This document shows positions 1-9,900 of a stretch of 36,801 bases of DNA, in pieces. Position numbers and translations under genes: made by a program. Below the pieces are notes generated by a model, which was not told the origin of the DNA, did not search any database, and saw only the letters and a list, made by a program, of their open reading frames with translations. Source of the DNA: an uncultured Ignavibacteria bacterium (GTDB taxonomy: Bacteria > Bacteroidota > Ignavibacteria > Kapaibacteriales > UBA2268); the NCBI GenBank assembly GCA_903862655.1, contig CAIOZA010000084.1:1-36801 (forward strand), given 5' to 3'. Position 1 is the first letter of the stretch, and each line of letters starts with the position of its first letter.

Positions 1-198
1 ATAATATATAAAAATAAAAAAAATATTCCTTTCTTTCGCTTCAGTTTCTAATAACCAGTGAATATCAATTCCCAAAAATCTTTTTCCATTGCTAACTACC
101 TGATGAGCCTCTTGTGTGTAAATTTTGACTTTGTAGTTAATATTTTCACATAAAATTTTTTTAATATCTTAATTATTAATAATTTAGTATTTGCATTT

Positions 199-220
199 GG
201 TTACAATAGCGAGTGTAACC
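199..220. promoter_or_regulatory. Inverted repeat upstream of hdrC (candidate operator)
   Basis: A perfect 7-bp inverted repeat, GGTTACA and TGTAACC separated by 8 nt, ends 37 nt before the hdrC start codon. It could bind a dimeric regulator or form a small hairpin in the leader. It does not match the usual Rex (TTGTGA/TTGTTAA type) or FNR half-sites that I know, so the regulator is unnamed. A TAATGTTG motif directly after it (222-229) is one base off the TAnnTTTG promoter element, so a bound protein would cover the promoter. Confidence 0.4.
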
Positions 221-257
221 GTAATGTTGTGAATTAAATATTATTATTAGGTAGATT

Positions 258-836
258 ATGCATCATTCAACAGTTGTAGAAGATATTTCACCTTCTTTGA
301 GGAGGAGAGTTGAAGAGAATGTTGGTGAAACTGTTAATTTATGTTATCAATGCGGGAAATGTGCTGCCGGTTGTCCTCTAAGCGATGAGTTAGACCTTAC
401 TCCAAATCAGATTTTAAGAATGCTTCAGTTAGACATGCCTCAGTTTGAGGATCAAATACTCGGATCGTATAGTATTTGGTTGTGTTTAACATGCGAAACT
501 TGCTCATCGAGATGTCCAAAGAATGTAGAAATTACAAAAATCATGGATTTTCTCAGGCATGAAGCAATCAAGGAGAATAAGGTAAATCCTAAAGCAGCTG
601 ATATCTTAGCATTTCATCACTCGTTTCTTCGATCTGTGAAAATGTCAGGCAGACTTCATGAGGTCAGTCTGATAGCCGGTTATAAAATTAAAACTATGCA
701 TTTGATGCAGGATGTAAATACTGCACCAACCTTATTTTTCAATGGGAAGCTGAGTATTTTACCACACAAAGTGACTAATACCAAAGCTATCCGAAGAATC
801 TTTGATAAGTCAGACAAAATGGGAGATGACTTATGA
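258..836 (+). CDS. hdrC: HdrC-like subunit, two [4Fe-4S] clusters
   Basis: This 192-residue protein is a heterodisulfide-reductase subunit C type iron-sulfur protein. It has two CxxCxxCxxxCP motifs: CYQCGKCAAGCP near residues 29-40 and CLTCETCSSRCP near 76-87. In HdrABC complexes HdrC passes electrons from HdrA to the HdrB active site. It has no signal peptide or membrane helix, so the complex should be cytoplasmic. The start is supported by an AGG element (TTAGGTAG) 8 or so bases upstream. Its TGA overlaps the ATG of hdrB in the arrangement ATGA, indicating translational coupling. It is the first gene of a seven-gene operon. The family call is secure; the HdrC role follows from the adjoining hdrB and hdrA. 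Confidence 0.92.
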   Translation: MHHSTVVEDISPSLRRRVEENVGETVNLCYQCGKCAAGCPLSDELDLTPNQILRMLQLDMPQFEDQILGSYSIWLCLTCETCSSRCPKNVEITKIMDFLRHEAIKENKVNPKAADILAFHHSFLRSVKMSGRLHEVSLIAGYKIKTMHLMQDVNTAPTLFFNGKLSILPHKVTNTKAIRRIFDKSDKMGDDL

Positions 837-1732
837 TAAAAGTAGGTTATTTCCCGGGGTGCTCTCTTCATGGAACTGCAATAGAGTATGAAGAATCATT
901 ACGTTCGGTCTGTGCAGAATTTGATATTGAACTCGTTGAGATTAATGATTGGAACTGTTGCGGAGCTACTGCCGCACACTCCCTGAATCATTTGCTGTCG
1001 ATTGCACTTCCTGCAAGATCATTGGCACTTGCCGAAAGTCAGGAATTCACCGAAATATTAGTTCCATGTGCAGCGTGCTATTCAAGGCTGTTATCAGCTT
1101 GGGCAGACATAACTCAGGACAGTAAAATAAGAAGTAAAGTTTCTGATATTATAGAATTACCCTTGCTGGGAACAGCAAAACCTATTAGTATTCTTGAATT
1201 TATCAGTAGGTATATACTTCCGGAATTAAAAGAGAAAATTAAATATCCGATCTCTCAGAAAGTTGCCTGCTATTATGGATGTCTTCTGGTTAGACCGCCA
1301 AATTTAGTTCATTACGACAGATATGAAGATCCTCTGATCATGGAAGAATTTGTAAAGGTACTTGGTGGAAAACCGATTGAATGGGGATTTAAGACTGAAT
1401 GCTGTGGAGCAGGTTTGTCGGTAACAAGAACTGATTTAGTAGGAAAATTATCCGGGAAAATACTTGAGGATGCAGTTTTGCGTGGTGCAGAAGCAGTAAT
1501 AGTAGCCTGCCCTATGTGTCAGTCTAATCTAGATATGCGTAGAAAAAGTATTAACAATTATCTTGGTGAAAAGGTGGATATACCGGTTATGTATATTACG
1601 CAAGCTATAGGTTTGGCTATGGGAATTGAACCACGAAAACTAGGAACCAAAAAACATTTTGTATCAATGGACAAATTTATTGGAAATTTTAGATTAGGTC
1701 AGGTGGAACATTCAAAAGCAGGGGAGGTATAA
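833..1732 (+). CDS. hdrB: HdrB-like subunit with two CCG domains
   Basis: This 299-residue protein matches the HdrB family, the catalytic subunit that carries non-cubane [4Fe-4S] clusters and reduces a disulfide substrate. Two cysteine-rich CCG domains are visible. The first has PGC, NCCGA near residue 43 and PCAACY near 83; the second has CYYGC near 147, ECCGAG near 195 and CPMCQ near 229. Both CCG signatures are intact, so both clusters should form. Bacteria lack coenzyme M/B heterodisulfide, so the true acceptor is unknown; DsrC-like proteins have been proposed for bacterial homologues, and none is encoded in this window. It overlaps hdrC by 4 nt and is followed by hdrA after a single base. 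Confidence 0.92.
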   Translation: MIKVGYFPGCSLHGTAIEYEESLRSVCAEFDIELVEINDWNCCGATAAHSLNHLLSIALPARSLALAESQEFTEILVPCAACYSRLLSAWADITQDSKIRSKVSDIIELPLLGTAKPISILEFISRYILPELKEKIKYPISQKVACYYGCLLVRPPNLVHYDRYEDPLIMEEFVKVLGGKPIEWGFKTECCGAGLSVTRTDLVGKLSGKILEDAVLRGAEAVIVACPMCQSNLDMRRKSINNYLGEKVDIPVMYITQAIGLAMGIEPRKLGTKKHFVSMDKFIGNFRLGQVEHSKAGEV

Positions 1733-1733
1733 T

Positions 1734-3758
1734 ATGTCTAGGATTGGTGTATTTGTCTGCCACTGCGGCGAAAATATCGGAGCAACTGTTGATTGCAAAA
1801 AGGTTGCGGAGTTGTCAGCGGGATTGCACGGAGTTGTACATAGTGTTGATTACAAATATATGTGCTCTGACCCCGGTCAGACTATGATCAAAGATGCGAT
1901 AAAAGAGAAAAAGTTAGATGGAATAGTGGTTGCAGCGTGTTCTCCAAGAATGCATGAGCCAACATTTCGTAAGGCTGCTCAAGAATCAGGTCTTAATGCC
2001 TTTCTATGTGAGATGGCAAATCTCAGAGAGCATTGCTCGTGGGTTCATCTTAAGGATGATTCTACCACGGAGAAAGCCTTCGAACTAATTCATATGCTTG
2101 TCGAAAAAGTTAAAAAGAATAAACCGCTTTTTCCGATAAAGGTTCCGGTTACTAAGACGGCATTAGTTCTTGGTGGAGGAATTGCAGGAATTCAATCTGC
2201 TCTGGATATAGCAAATTCAGGCCATCAAGTAATTCTTGTTGAAAAGGATCCTTCTATTGGTGGGCACATGGCTCAACTGTCTGAAACATTTCCTACTTTG
2301 GATTGTAGTCAGTGTATTCTAACTCCACGTATGGTCGAAGTAGCACAACATCCAAATATAAAGCTAATTACCTATGCTGAACTCGAAGCTGTTGAAGGAT
2401 TTGTAGGAAATTTCAAAGTAAAAATTCGACAAAAAGCTAAAAGTGTTGACGAAAAGATTTGCAATGGTTGCGGTGATTGTACTACCAAATGCCCCATCAA
2501 GAAAATTCCAGATGAATTCAATGCGGGAATGGGATATAGAGCTGCAATTTATGTTCCTTTCCCTCAAGCAGTTCCGAATAAACCCGTTATCGACAGAGCA
2601 CATTGTACATGGTATTTAAAAGGTGGTAAATGCGGTCTGTGTGAAAAAGTTTGTCCAACAGGTGCAATTAACTATCAGCAAGAAGATGAAATACTGACAT
2701 TCGAAGTTGGAGCTATAGTCGCAGCAACAGGATTCGATATCAAAGGAACAGACTTCTTCCCTGAATATGGTTATGGTAAATATAAAAATGTAATAAATGG
2801 ACTTCAGTTCGAACGTCTTGCTTCAGCTTCGGGACCAACTCTGGGTGAAATGAAGAGGCCGAGCGATGGGAAAACACCAGAAACAATAGTGTTCATTGCA
2901 TGTGCAGGATCAAGAGATTCGGCTAAAGGAATTGATTATTGTTCGAAGATATGCTGTATGTACACAGCTAAACATGCGATGCTTTATAAGCATAAAGTTC
3001 ATAGCGGAAAAGCTTATGTGTTTTATATGGATATCAGAGCCGGCGGAAAAAATTATGAAGAATTTGTCCGCAGAGCCATTGAAGAAGATGATGTATCTTA
3101 TGTTAGAGGCAGAGTGTCAAAGATATATGAACGCAATGGCAAGCTGATCGTAAAAGGGGTTGATACACTTTTAAATTCAATGCCCATGGAAATCGAAGCT
3201 GATATGGTTGTGCTCGCTACAGCAGTTGTTGCTAATCACGATTCAGAACAAATAGCACAAAAAATGCATATAAGTTATGATGCATATCATTTCTTTGCAG
3301 AAGCACATCCAAAGTTAAAACCTGTGGAGACAAATACAGCCGGCATTATGTTAGCCGGAGCCTGTCAGGCACCAAAAGATATTCCTGAATCTGTGTCTCA
3401 GGGTTCGGGAGCAGCATCGAAAGTTTCATGCTTGTTTTCGCAGGATGTTCTAACAAGGGAACCATTAATTGCGGAAGTGAACAGAAGTGCACCACCTTTG
3501 TATTCAACCTGTGTAGGATGTTTCCTGTGCCAGTCTGTTTGTCCGTATATGGCGATTGAAACTGAAGAAATCAGAATGCGAGATGGGAGTTTAATTAAGG
3601 AAGTAGCCAGAATAAATCCCGGACTATGCCAGGGATGCGGTACTTGTGTGGCATTATGCCGATCGAAGTCAATAGACATTCACGGTTATACGCATCAGCA
3701 AATATTCTCAGAGGTAGTTGCTTTATTCAATAGGAGAGAAGAATATGAAACAGTTTGA
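1734..3758 (+). CDS. hdrA: HdrA-like FAD iron-sulfur subunit
   Basis: This 674-residue protein has the full HdrA layout. An N-terminal domain (FVCHCGENIG) is followed by a Rossmann FAD-binding motif GGGIAG near residues 147-152, then the HdrA-specific TLDCSQC cluster motif near 188-194. Two inserted ferredoxin motifs lie near 243-253 (CNGCGDCTTKC) and 290-307 (CGLCEKVC). Two more close the chain near 594-604 (CVGCFLCQSVC) and 632-642 (CQGCGTCVALC). The FAD is the known bifurcation site in methanogen HdrA. Together with FlxA downstream, this predicts that NADH electrons are split here between a high-potential disulfide (via HdrB) and low-potential ferredoxin. It starts one base after hdrB stops and overlaps flxD by 14 nt. 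No expected motif appears to be missing. Confidence 0.95.
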   Translation: MSRIGVFVCHCGENIGATVDCKKVAELSAGLHGVVHSVDYKYMCSDPGQTMIKDAIKEKKLDGIVVAACSPRMHEPTFRKAAQESGLNAFLCEMANLREHCSWVHLKDDSTTEKAFELIHMLVEKVKKNKPLFPIKVPVTKTALVLGGGIAGIQSALDIANSGHQVILVEKDPSIGGHMAQLSETFPTLDCSQCILTPRMVEVAQHPNIKLITYAELEAVEGFVGNFKVKIRQKAKSVDEKICNGCGDCTTKCPIKKIPDEFNAGMGYRAAIYVPFPQAVPNKPVIDRAHCTWYLKGGKCGLCEKVCPTGAINYQQEDEILTFEVGAIVAATGFDIKGTDFFPEYGYGKYKNVINGLQFERLASASGPTLGEMKRPSDGKTPETIVFIACAGSRDSAKGIDYCSKICCMYTAKHAMLYKHKVHSGKAYVFYMDIRAGGKNYEEFVRRAIEEDDVSYVRGRVSKIYERNGKLIVKGVDTLLNSMPMEIEADMVVLATAVVANHDSEQIAQKMHISYDAYHFFAEAHPKLKPVETNTAGIMLAGACQAPKDIPESVSQGSGAASKVSCLFSQDVLTREPLIAEVNRSAPPLYSTCVGCFLCQSVCPYMAIETEEIRMRDGSLIKEVARINPGLCQGCGTCVALCRSKSIDIHGYTHQQIFSEVVALFNRREEYETV

Positions 3759-4197
3759 ACCTAAGATAATTGCTTTCGTTTGTAATTGGTGCACCTATGC
3801 CGGTGCCGATCTAGCCGGCACCAGCCGTTTAAAATATGCTCCGAATGTGAGAATTGTAAGATTCCCGTGTACTGGTAGAATAGATTATCAGCTGATTCTA
3901 AAAGCTTTTGAAAATGGAGCTGATGGAATAATTGTTTCGGGTTGCCATCCCAATGATTGCCACTATACATCCGGAAATTTTTATGCCAGAAGAAGGTGGA
4001 TTGTATTTAAATCATTAATTGATTTTATGGGATTTGATAACCGAAGGATGTACTTTTCATGGATTTCCGCAGCTGAAGGAGCAAAATTCGCATCCTTTAT
4101 CAATGAAGTAACTGATTCGATCCGTAAACTTGGACCTTATACAGATTATTCAAATTTAAGAAAAATTGGTGTAGGTTCAATAGGGGAGGAATTATGA
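3745..4197 (+). CDS. flxD: MvhD/FlxD-like [2Fe-2S] electron-transfer subunit
   Basis: The protein of 150 residues starting at this ATG belongs to the MvhD family (delta subunit of F420-non-reducing hydrogenase), which links an electron donor module to HdrA. Conserved cysteine motifs are present: CNWCTYAGAD near residues 11-20, PCTG, and GCHPNDCHY in the middle, the usual [2Fe-2S] ligand set. I chose the ATG at 3745 because MKQFEPK precedes the conserved region, and GGAGAGAAG lies just upstream; a longer in-frame start at 3718 would add residues with no family match. It overlaps hdrA by 14 nt and flxC by 4 nt (ATGA). In the Flx complexes it docks the Flx NADH-oxidising module to HdrA. Confidence 0.9.
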   Translation: MKQFEPKIIAFVCNWCTYAGADLAGTSRLKYAPNVRIVRFPCTGRIDYQLILKAFENGADGIIVSGCHPNDCHYTSGNFYARRRWIVFKSLIDFMGFDNRRMYFSWISAAEGAKFASFINEVTDSIRKLGPYTDYSNLRKIGVGSIGEEL

Positions 4198-4988
4198 CCG
4201 TTTTAGCTAGAGTAAGTGAGCTATTAGATTCACAACAAATAAATCTTTTCATTGGATATACCCAAAAAGGAAGTATTTGCCCACTATTTTTGAAAGAATC
4301 TGATCAAGTCGATAAACTGATATTTAACGAAGATTGTTTACAGAACCTGGTTCCCTACCTTAATAAACATGAAGTTCAGTCATTTGGAAAAATAGGAATT
4401 TTTTGTACTTTTTCTGCTTTGCGCAGTCTTCTTCAACTAAAGTCGGAGAAAAGATTCAGTAACTTATCAATAATTCCATTTTTAGTAATAAGTGATGATG
4501 AGTTCGTTGAATTTGGAAGTTACGAAGAGATTGAATCTTACATCGAAAAGAATTTCAAAAAGGGCGATGATAATGTTCAAGAGATGATTGACAAAATTAA
4601 TCTGATGTCAACAGAAGAAAAATGGGAATTCTGGACGAACGAATTAACAGGTTGTATAAAGTGTTATGCATGCAGATCAGCCTGTCCTATGTGCTATTGT
4701 GATAAGTGTTCTGTCGAAATTAATAATCCTCAGTGGGTGCCAACGGCTTCACATTCGCAGGGTAATCTTGAATGGCATGTAATGCGTGCAATGCATCTGG
4801 CAGGCCGGTGCGTAAATTGCAACGAGTGTTTCAGAGCTTGCCCGATGGATATTCCACTCAATCTCCTTACGTCTAAAATCAATGCTGATATGGAAGTGGC
4901 TTTCGGTCAGATTCCGGGGACTAAATTGAAATTGGATTATGCAATGTCCTGTTATAAGTTTGATGATAAAGATAACTTTATTAGGTAG
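4194..4988 (+). CDS. flxC: FlxC-like ferredoxin-type subunit
   Basis: This 264-residue protein has an N-terminal half of about 140 residues with no motif that I can name and a C-terminal half with cysteine clusters: CIKCYACRSACPMCYCDKC near residues 155-173 and CVNCNECFRACP near 204-215. These are typical for two [4Fe-4S] clusters, with extra cysteines in the first segment. Similar arrangements occur in F420-hydrogenase beta-type and formate-dehydrogenase beta-type proteins. In the HdrABC-FlxABCD operons described in Desulfovibrio and other anaerobes, the gene after the MvhD-like one is of this kind, so the call FlxC rests on both motifs and order. It overlaps flxD by 4 nt and precedes flxB by 1-7 nt. 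Confidence 0.8.
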   Translation: MTVLARVSELLDSQQINLFIGYTQKGSICPLFLKESDQVDKLIFNEDCLQNLVPYLNKHEVQSFGKIGIFCTFSALRSLLQLKSEKRFSNLSIIPFLVISDDEFVEFGSYEEIESYIEKNFKKGDDNVQEMIDKINLMSTEEKWEFWTNELTGCIKCYACRSACPMCYCDKCSVEINNPQWVPTASHSQGNLEWHVMRAMHLAGRCVNCNECFRACPMDIPLNLLTSKINADMEVAFGQIPGTKLKLDYAMSCYKFDDKDNFIR

Positions 4989-4989
4989 A

Positions 4990-5988
4990 ATGATAATGAA
5001 AAAAATAAAAAAAAGCAACTTTGAAAAAATGGTAAATTCTTTATTGCAATCAGGATCTACTATTATAGCACCTGTACTGAAAAAGGGGAAACACTATTTC
5101 AGCCGGATAGAATCGTTTGATAAGATTTCATTAGATTATTGTCAGACAGTCTTATCACCAAAAGCAGTTTACTTTCCTAGCACAGACAGCTTAATGAGAT
5201 ATGAAAATGAGCATAATAATGTTAAGATAATCGAAGTGGAGGTTCCTAAAAATCCTGTCATTGTTCTAGGAGTAAAGCCATGTGATGCCTATGCACTTTC
5301 GTATTTATCGGAGTTTTTTCTAAAGGAGAATTCTGATACATACATACAAGTAAGAAAAGAAAATACCACAATAGTCGGGTTTACCTGCACACATTCCGAC
5401 GATAAATGTTTTTGTACTTCCTTGAATATCAATCCATTTGATACTAAAGGTACAGACATTCATTTTACGGATATTGGTGAGGAGTACTATGTTGAGTCAA
5501 TCACAGAAAAAGGCAATGAAATTATTAAAAATTTCAATACAATGTTTGAAGATTCTCAAACTATTGATAAAAAGGAGTATTCGAGCAATCCACCAATCAA
5601 ATTTGATTTAGAAAAAATTAGATTGACAGACAAATTTGAATCCTCAGTTTGGCTTGATCAGTCCCTGCTATGTCTGGGTTGTGGTGCTTGTGCGTACTCA
5701 TGTCCAACATGTTCCTGCTTTGATATTCAGGATGAATCCAATCCATATTCCGGAGAAAGATTGCGATGCTGGGATTCATGCGGATTCGGTTTGTTTACTC
5801 TTCATGCCTCAGGACACAATCCGCGACATGATCAAAGCAATCGCTGGAGAAACAGGGTATTTCATAAATTTGAATATTCTGTAAAAAATCTGGGAATAAT
5901 CAGTTGTGTTGGCTGTGGCAGATGTATTCGTGTCTGTCCGGGAGGTATGAATATTTCTGAACATTTGGCTGAGTTAGCCACAATTTAA
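4990..5988 (+). CDS. flxB: FlxB-like (AsrA/sulfhydrogenase-beta type) Fe-S subunit
   Basis: About 333 residues, in the family of anaerobic sulfite reductase subunit A and sulfhydrogenase beta. Visible signatures are GVKPCDAYAL near residue 96 and CTHSDDKCFC near 135, both typical of this family. Two C-terminal ferredoxin motifs follow, CLGCGACAYSCP near 227-238 and CVGCGRCIRVCP near 306-317. It should shuttle electrons between the FAD/NAD(H) subunit FlxA and the rest of the complex. The start is ambiguous: ATG at 4990 gives MIMKK and ATG at 4996 gives MKK, both just behind the flxC stop with an AGG at 4983-4985. A start further upstream inside flxC adds a sequence without family resemblance. 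flxA follows after 10 nt with GGAG in the gap. Confidence 0.85.
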   Translation: MIMKKIKKSNFEKMVNSLLQSGSTIIAPVLKKGKHYFSRIESFDKISLDYCQTVLSPKAVYFPSTDSLMRYENEHNNVKIIEVEVPKNPVIVLGVKPCDAYALSYLSEFFLKENSDTYIQVRKENTTIVGFTCTHSDDKCFCTSLNINPFDTKGTDIHFTDIGEEYYVESITEKGNEIIKNFNTMFEDSQTIDKKEYSSNPPIKFDLEKIRLTDKFESSVWLDQSLLCLGCGACAYSCPTCSCFDIQDESNPYSGERLRCWDSCGFGLFTLHASGHNPRHDQSNRWRNRVFHKFEYSVKNLGIISCVGCGRCIRVCPGGMNISEHLAELATI

Positions 5989-5998
5989 GGAGTTAATA

Positions 5999-6838
5999 AT
6001 GGATCCGCAAAATATGTATATACCTTATTTAATGAGGATAGAGAAGATAATTGATGAAGCACCGGCGGTGAAGACATTCAGACTAAAATTCGTTAATCAG
6101 GAAGATGCTGAAAAATTCAGCTTTGTTGCAGGGCAGTTTGGTGAATATTCTGTATTTGGAGAAGGAGAGTCCACTTTCTGCATCGCTTCATCTCCAACAC
6201 GAAAGGATTATATCGAATGTACTTTTCGTGAAACAGGCAGAGTCACTGCAGCTCTCACAAGTTGTGATGTCGGAGATATAGTAGGTTTTCGGGGACCTTA
6301 CGGAAACATCTTTCCGCTTGAGAAATGGTTCGGTAAGAATTTATTGTTTATTGCAGGAGGTATCGGTTTACCACCCCTACGTTGTGTTATTTGGAATGTA
6401 TTAGACTTAAGAGATAAATTTGGAGATATAACTATCGTTTATGGTGCACGTAAGGTAGATGATTTGGTATATAAGTATGAATTTGAAGAATGGTTGAAAT
6501 ACCCAAACGTAAAACTTGTTACAACTGTTGATCCTGGTGGTGAGACTCCTGAATGGAAGGGTGAAGTTGGCTTTGTACCATCAATTGTTGAAAAAATTCA
6601 ACCCAAAGGAGAAAATTCAATCGCATTAATTTGCGGACCACCGATTATGATAAAATACTCACTGCCATTATTGGAAAAGTTCGGTTATAGTCAGGATAGT
6701 ATTTATACTACTTTGGAGAACAGAATGAAGTGCGGCTTTGGCAAATGTGGTCATTGCATGGTTGGAAATGTCTATGTATGCAAAGATGGGCCTGTATTTC
6801 GATACGATGAATTGCTGTTGTTGCCTGCAGAGTATTAG
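5999..6838 (+). CDS. flxA: FlxA-like FAD/NAD(P)H-binding subunit
   Basis: This 279-residue protein is of the ferredoxin-NADP reductase type found as AsrB, sulfhydrogenase gamma and dihydroorotate dehydrogenase electron-transfer subunits. An FAD-binding barrel (AGQFGEYSV, then GPYGNIFP) is followed by the NAD-binding half with AGGIGLPPLR near residue 118 and CGPP near 219. A C-terminal cysteine set CGFGKCGHC near residues 244-252 plus one cysteine further on will hold a [2Fe-2S] cluster. This is the NADH entry point of the predicted complex. It is the last gene of the operon; a hairpin follows 4 nt after the stop. An association with an alcohol dehydrogenase gene, known in Desulfovibrio, is not seen here within the window. 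Confidence 0.9.
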   Translation: MDPQNMYIPYLMRIEKIIDEAPAVKTFRLKFVNQEDAEKFSFVAGQFGEYSVFGEGESTFCIASSPTRKDYIECTFRETGRVTAALTSCDVGDIVGFRGPYGNIFPLEKWFGKNLLFIAGGIGLPPLRCVIWNVLDLRDKFGDITIVYGARKVDDLVYKYEFEEWLKYPNVKLVTTVDPGGETPEWKGEVGFVPSIVEKIQPKGENSIALICGPPIMIKYSLPLLEKFGYSQDSIYTTLENRMKCGFGKCGHCMVGNVYVCKDGPVFRYDELLLLPAEY

Positions 6839-6842
6839 TAAA

Positions 6843-6866
6843 TTAACCCGGTGAAAGCTGGGTTAA
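6843..6866 (+). terminator. Hairpin after flxA
   Basis: TTAACCC and GGGTTAA form a 7-bp stem that can be lengthened by a G-C and a G-U pair, leaving a 6-nt loop. It lies 4 nt after the flxA stop codon. No good T tract follows (AAATTAAT), so it may stabilise the mRNA end rather than act as a strong intrinsic terminator. Confidence 0.45.
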
Positions 6867-6950
6867 ATTAATATGAAATACGAAAATCAAAAAATAAGAC
6901 TTTCCCTGAAAAATTTCAACCTATAAGACATAGTTTGTCCGCTAAGTAGT

Positions 6951-6958
6951 TATATTTG
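6951..6958 (+). promoter_or_regulatory. Promoter -7 element for the AddB-like gene
   Basis: TATATTTG matches the Bacteroidota -7 consensus TAnnTTTG. A TTTG exists upstream but at a spacing shorter than the usual 19-21 nt, so the -33 element is poor. Transcription would start near 6965, which leaves a leader of about 27 nt before the ATG at 6992. Confidence 0.4.
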
Positions 6959-6991
6959 CATTAATTGAAAACAGAAATTAATGGTATATAT

Positions 6992-9900
6992 ATGTCTCAC
7001 TTGCTTTATAATACTTCTTTTGATGTAAAGTCAATGCCGGAAACGATTGATGATGCCATCCGTTTGGGGATAAAGACAGATAGTATTGGTAATTATATTT
7101 TTATAGTACCTACAGGAAAAATCGTCAGGCATATAAAAAATAAGATAATTTTTGAATATCATAATGCCACGGGTAAACCTCTAACGACGTTGAATGTGTT
7201 CACACTTCAAACTTTTGTAAAATTCATTTTCGATAAATTCGAAGATTCGTATAAGTATCATCTAGTGTCTGATGCATACAGGCTTGCTTTGTTCGAGGAA
7301 GCTGCCGAAAATGCTCAACTGAAATTCTTTTCCCCTCATCCAAAAAAATTATCATCAAATCTTTTGAAAAGGCTCACTGAAGTAGTAATGGGACTGAAAG
7401 AAGATGGAATACTTCCCCAACATTTCGAAAAGAACATTCAGAAAGCTATGCTTGACGAAGCATTCGAGCTGGAGCTGGCAAGGATGACAGATATATATGC
7501 TCTCTACTCCGCTTATGAGCTGATACAAGAAAACAAATTTCTTGATCTACCGGGTATGATCAGTCTGCTTACAAGATGGTTGAATGCGATACCTGAGACA
7601 GATCTGCTTGCCGACAAAATTTTTACGGATAAACCTTTGATACTGGCTGAGGGATTCACAGAGTTCAAGATGCCGGAACTGAACTTTCTGTCAACGTTTG
7701 CACAGACTAAAGTTCCTTTTGCCGTTAATATTGAATATGACGACAGGACTGGACCACTATACACGATACTCGAGGATTCTATAAGCAGATTGAATAATGT
7801 CGGATTCGGACTGAAGGAAACAAGGAATGATTCCAGCGAAACCAAGAATCAAATTACTGAGTTTTTAAAGCATAATTTGTTCAGTAATCAGCCGGATATA
7901 AGTAAGGATTTATCTTCAATTATAAGGATACATGCTTCATACAGCAGACTCGACGAAGTAAGGAACATAGCCAGAATGGTAAAGCATCTGATATTGAAAG
8001 AAGGATACCAACCTGCTGAGATCTGTGTGGCAATGCGGAGTCCAAATCATTATTCAGAGCTTTTCCGCGAAGTGTTTTTCACTCATCAGATTCCGGCGAA
8101 CATAACTGACAGATATGAACTTGCGAAGAGCCCTGTTTCGGTTGGAGTGATTTCGCTGCTGGAGCTGGTTATCAATGGGTTCAGATTTGAAGATTTGGTG
8201 AAAGTGATAAAGAATCCATTCATAAGTATCAGTTACGACGACGGAACTGCTATTGATGCTGACAATCTGATAGCAACGGCTATTGCACTGAGAATCAGAG
8301 GTGGATCTAGGTATGGGAAACAGAACTGGCAAAAGAGAATTAGTGATGCTATTAAGGCTTTGAGTCAGAGAATTGATATATTGGGAGCTGATGAATTCAG
8401 TGAGAATTTTGAGATAATTAAGGCAGAGCAGGAGTTAGTAAAACTGAAGAAGGCATCAGAAGATTTTAATCTGATCGCGGAGTATCTGAATTTTGACATA
8501 AAGAGTTTATCGCCGGACGAATTCGCTCATGTGATTGTCAATCATATCCTGGAGCGATTCCATATTATATCAAATATTGATCATCTGCTGGAAGTTAGCC
8601 TGAACTCCGGAATTGAGAATAAAGGAATCAAAAGCAACGAAATAATGGAGAATGCCGAGAAGTCAGCGAAGTCTCTGGGTGGAATCATTCAGATTGTTGA
8701 TGAAATGAAGTATGTGTTGAACGACAGATTTTCGTCGAGGAAGTTCAGATTTGAGGATCTGGCAGACAGATTCAAGACGAGTATTTCGGGAGCTAAGTAC
8801 CAGACATTTGAGAAAATCGGATATGGAGTAACCGTTACAACGATAGAACAGACACGAAGGATCCCATACAAAGTAATGATTCTATGCGGTGCGATTGACG
8901 GAGAATTCCCTGTTGCATATAAACCTGAGACATTTCTAGGTATGGAATTGCCCGATACAGAGATCAGGCATATATTGTCGGAGAGAATCCAGTTCTATCA
9001 GTTGCTCACGAATGCTCCTGACTTCTTGAACAGCAACGAGAAGCGAATCTTTATAACCTATCCTAAAACATCTGACGACAGAGATCTGGTCAGATCACCG
9101 TTTGTTGATAATTTGATTAAAATTACGACAATGGAAGAAGACGGGAACGTACATGATCTTCAGAAGCTGTCTTCTGCTAATGAGGCAGACGAGTTGAATG
9201 ATGTAGAGAAAAAACAGCTTGCATCAATTCCGTGGATAAATTCTATAGCTTCGGAAGCAGATCTGCAGGATTATTACGGTGTAAATTTAGTAACAGAGCT
9301 TGCCGAACAAACACCTGCAACGGATTATAAGGAAAACATACCTGATAAGTACGAATTCAATTATATCAAAAGGTCATTGTTGACTTTGCCGCCGAAATCT
9401 GAGAAGGTGAAGATAGATTTCGATAAGATGCCGGCAGATATTATTGAAAAGATAGAGAAGTACAATTCACATTCATTCTCTGTTACAGAACTTGAACTAT
9501 ACGCATCATGTCCGTACAAATTTTTTCTAAGATATATAATCGGACTGGGTGAGCCGGAAGAAATGAAGCTGATGTTATCACCGATTGAAAAAGGAGTGCT
9601 GATGCATAGTGCTTTATATATCTTCTACAGTCGGCTGCAAAAATCCGATAGTATTTCTGTGAATTCTGAACCGATACTTGATTGCAAAACTCCCGGACTG
9701 CCATTGGCAATACCAGTTTACTTAAATGAGTATATGTTCGATGATTACAGAACAATGTTCCGTAATATAGTAACAGATTTACTGAATGAGATAAGGTTCG
9801 AGCATCCATTTTTCACATTCGAAGAGGAGTTTATACTCGGCATTGATGGAAGGGGAGGATTAGCCGATATTTGGATGAAAGAGGAATTCAAAAGACTCCG

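Noticed and set aside
1-168. Minus-strand open frame running off the left edge, with gene-like text such as KIYTQEAHQVVSNGKRFLGI
   Set aside because: No initiation codon, only about 56 codons, and AT-rich context. It could be a gene remnant but is not supported enough to annotate.
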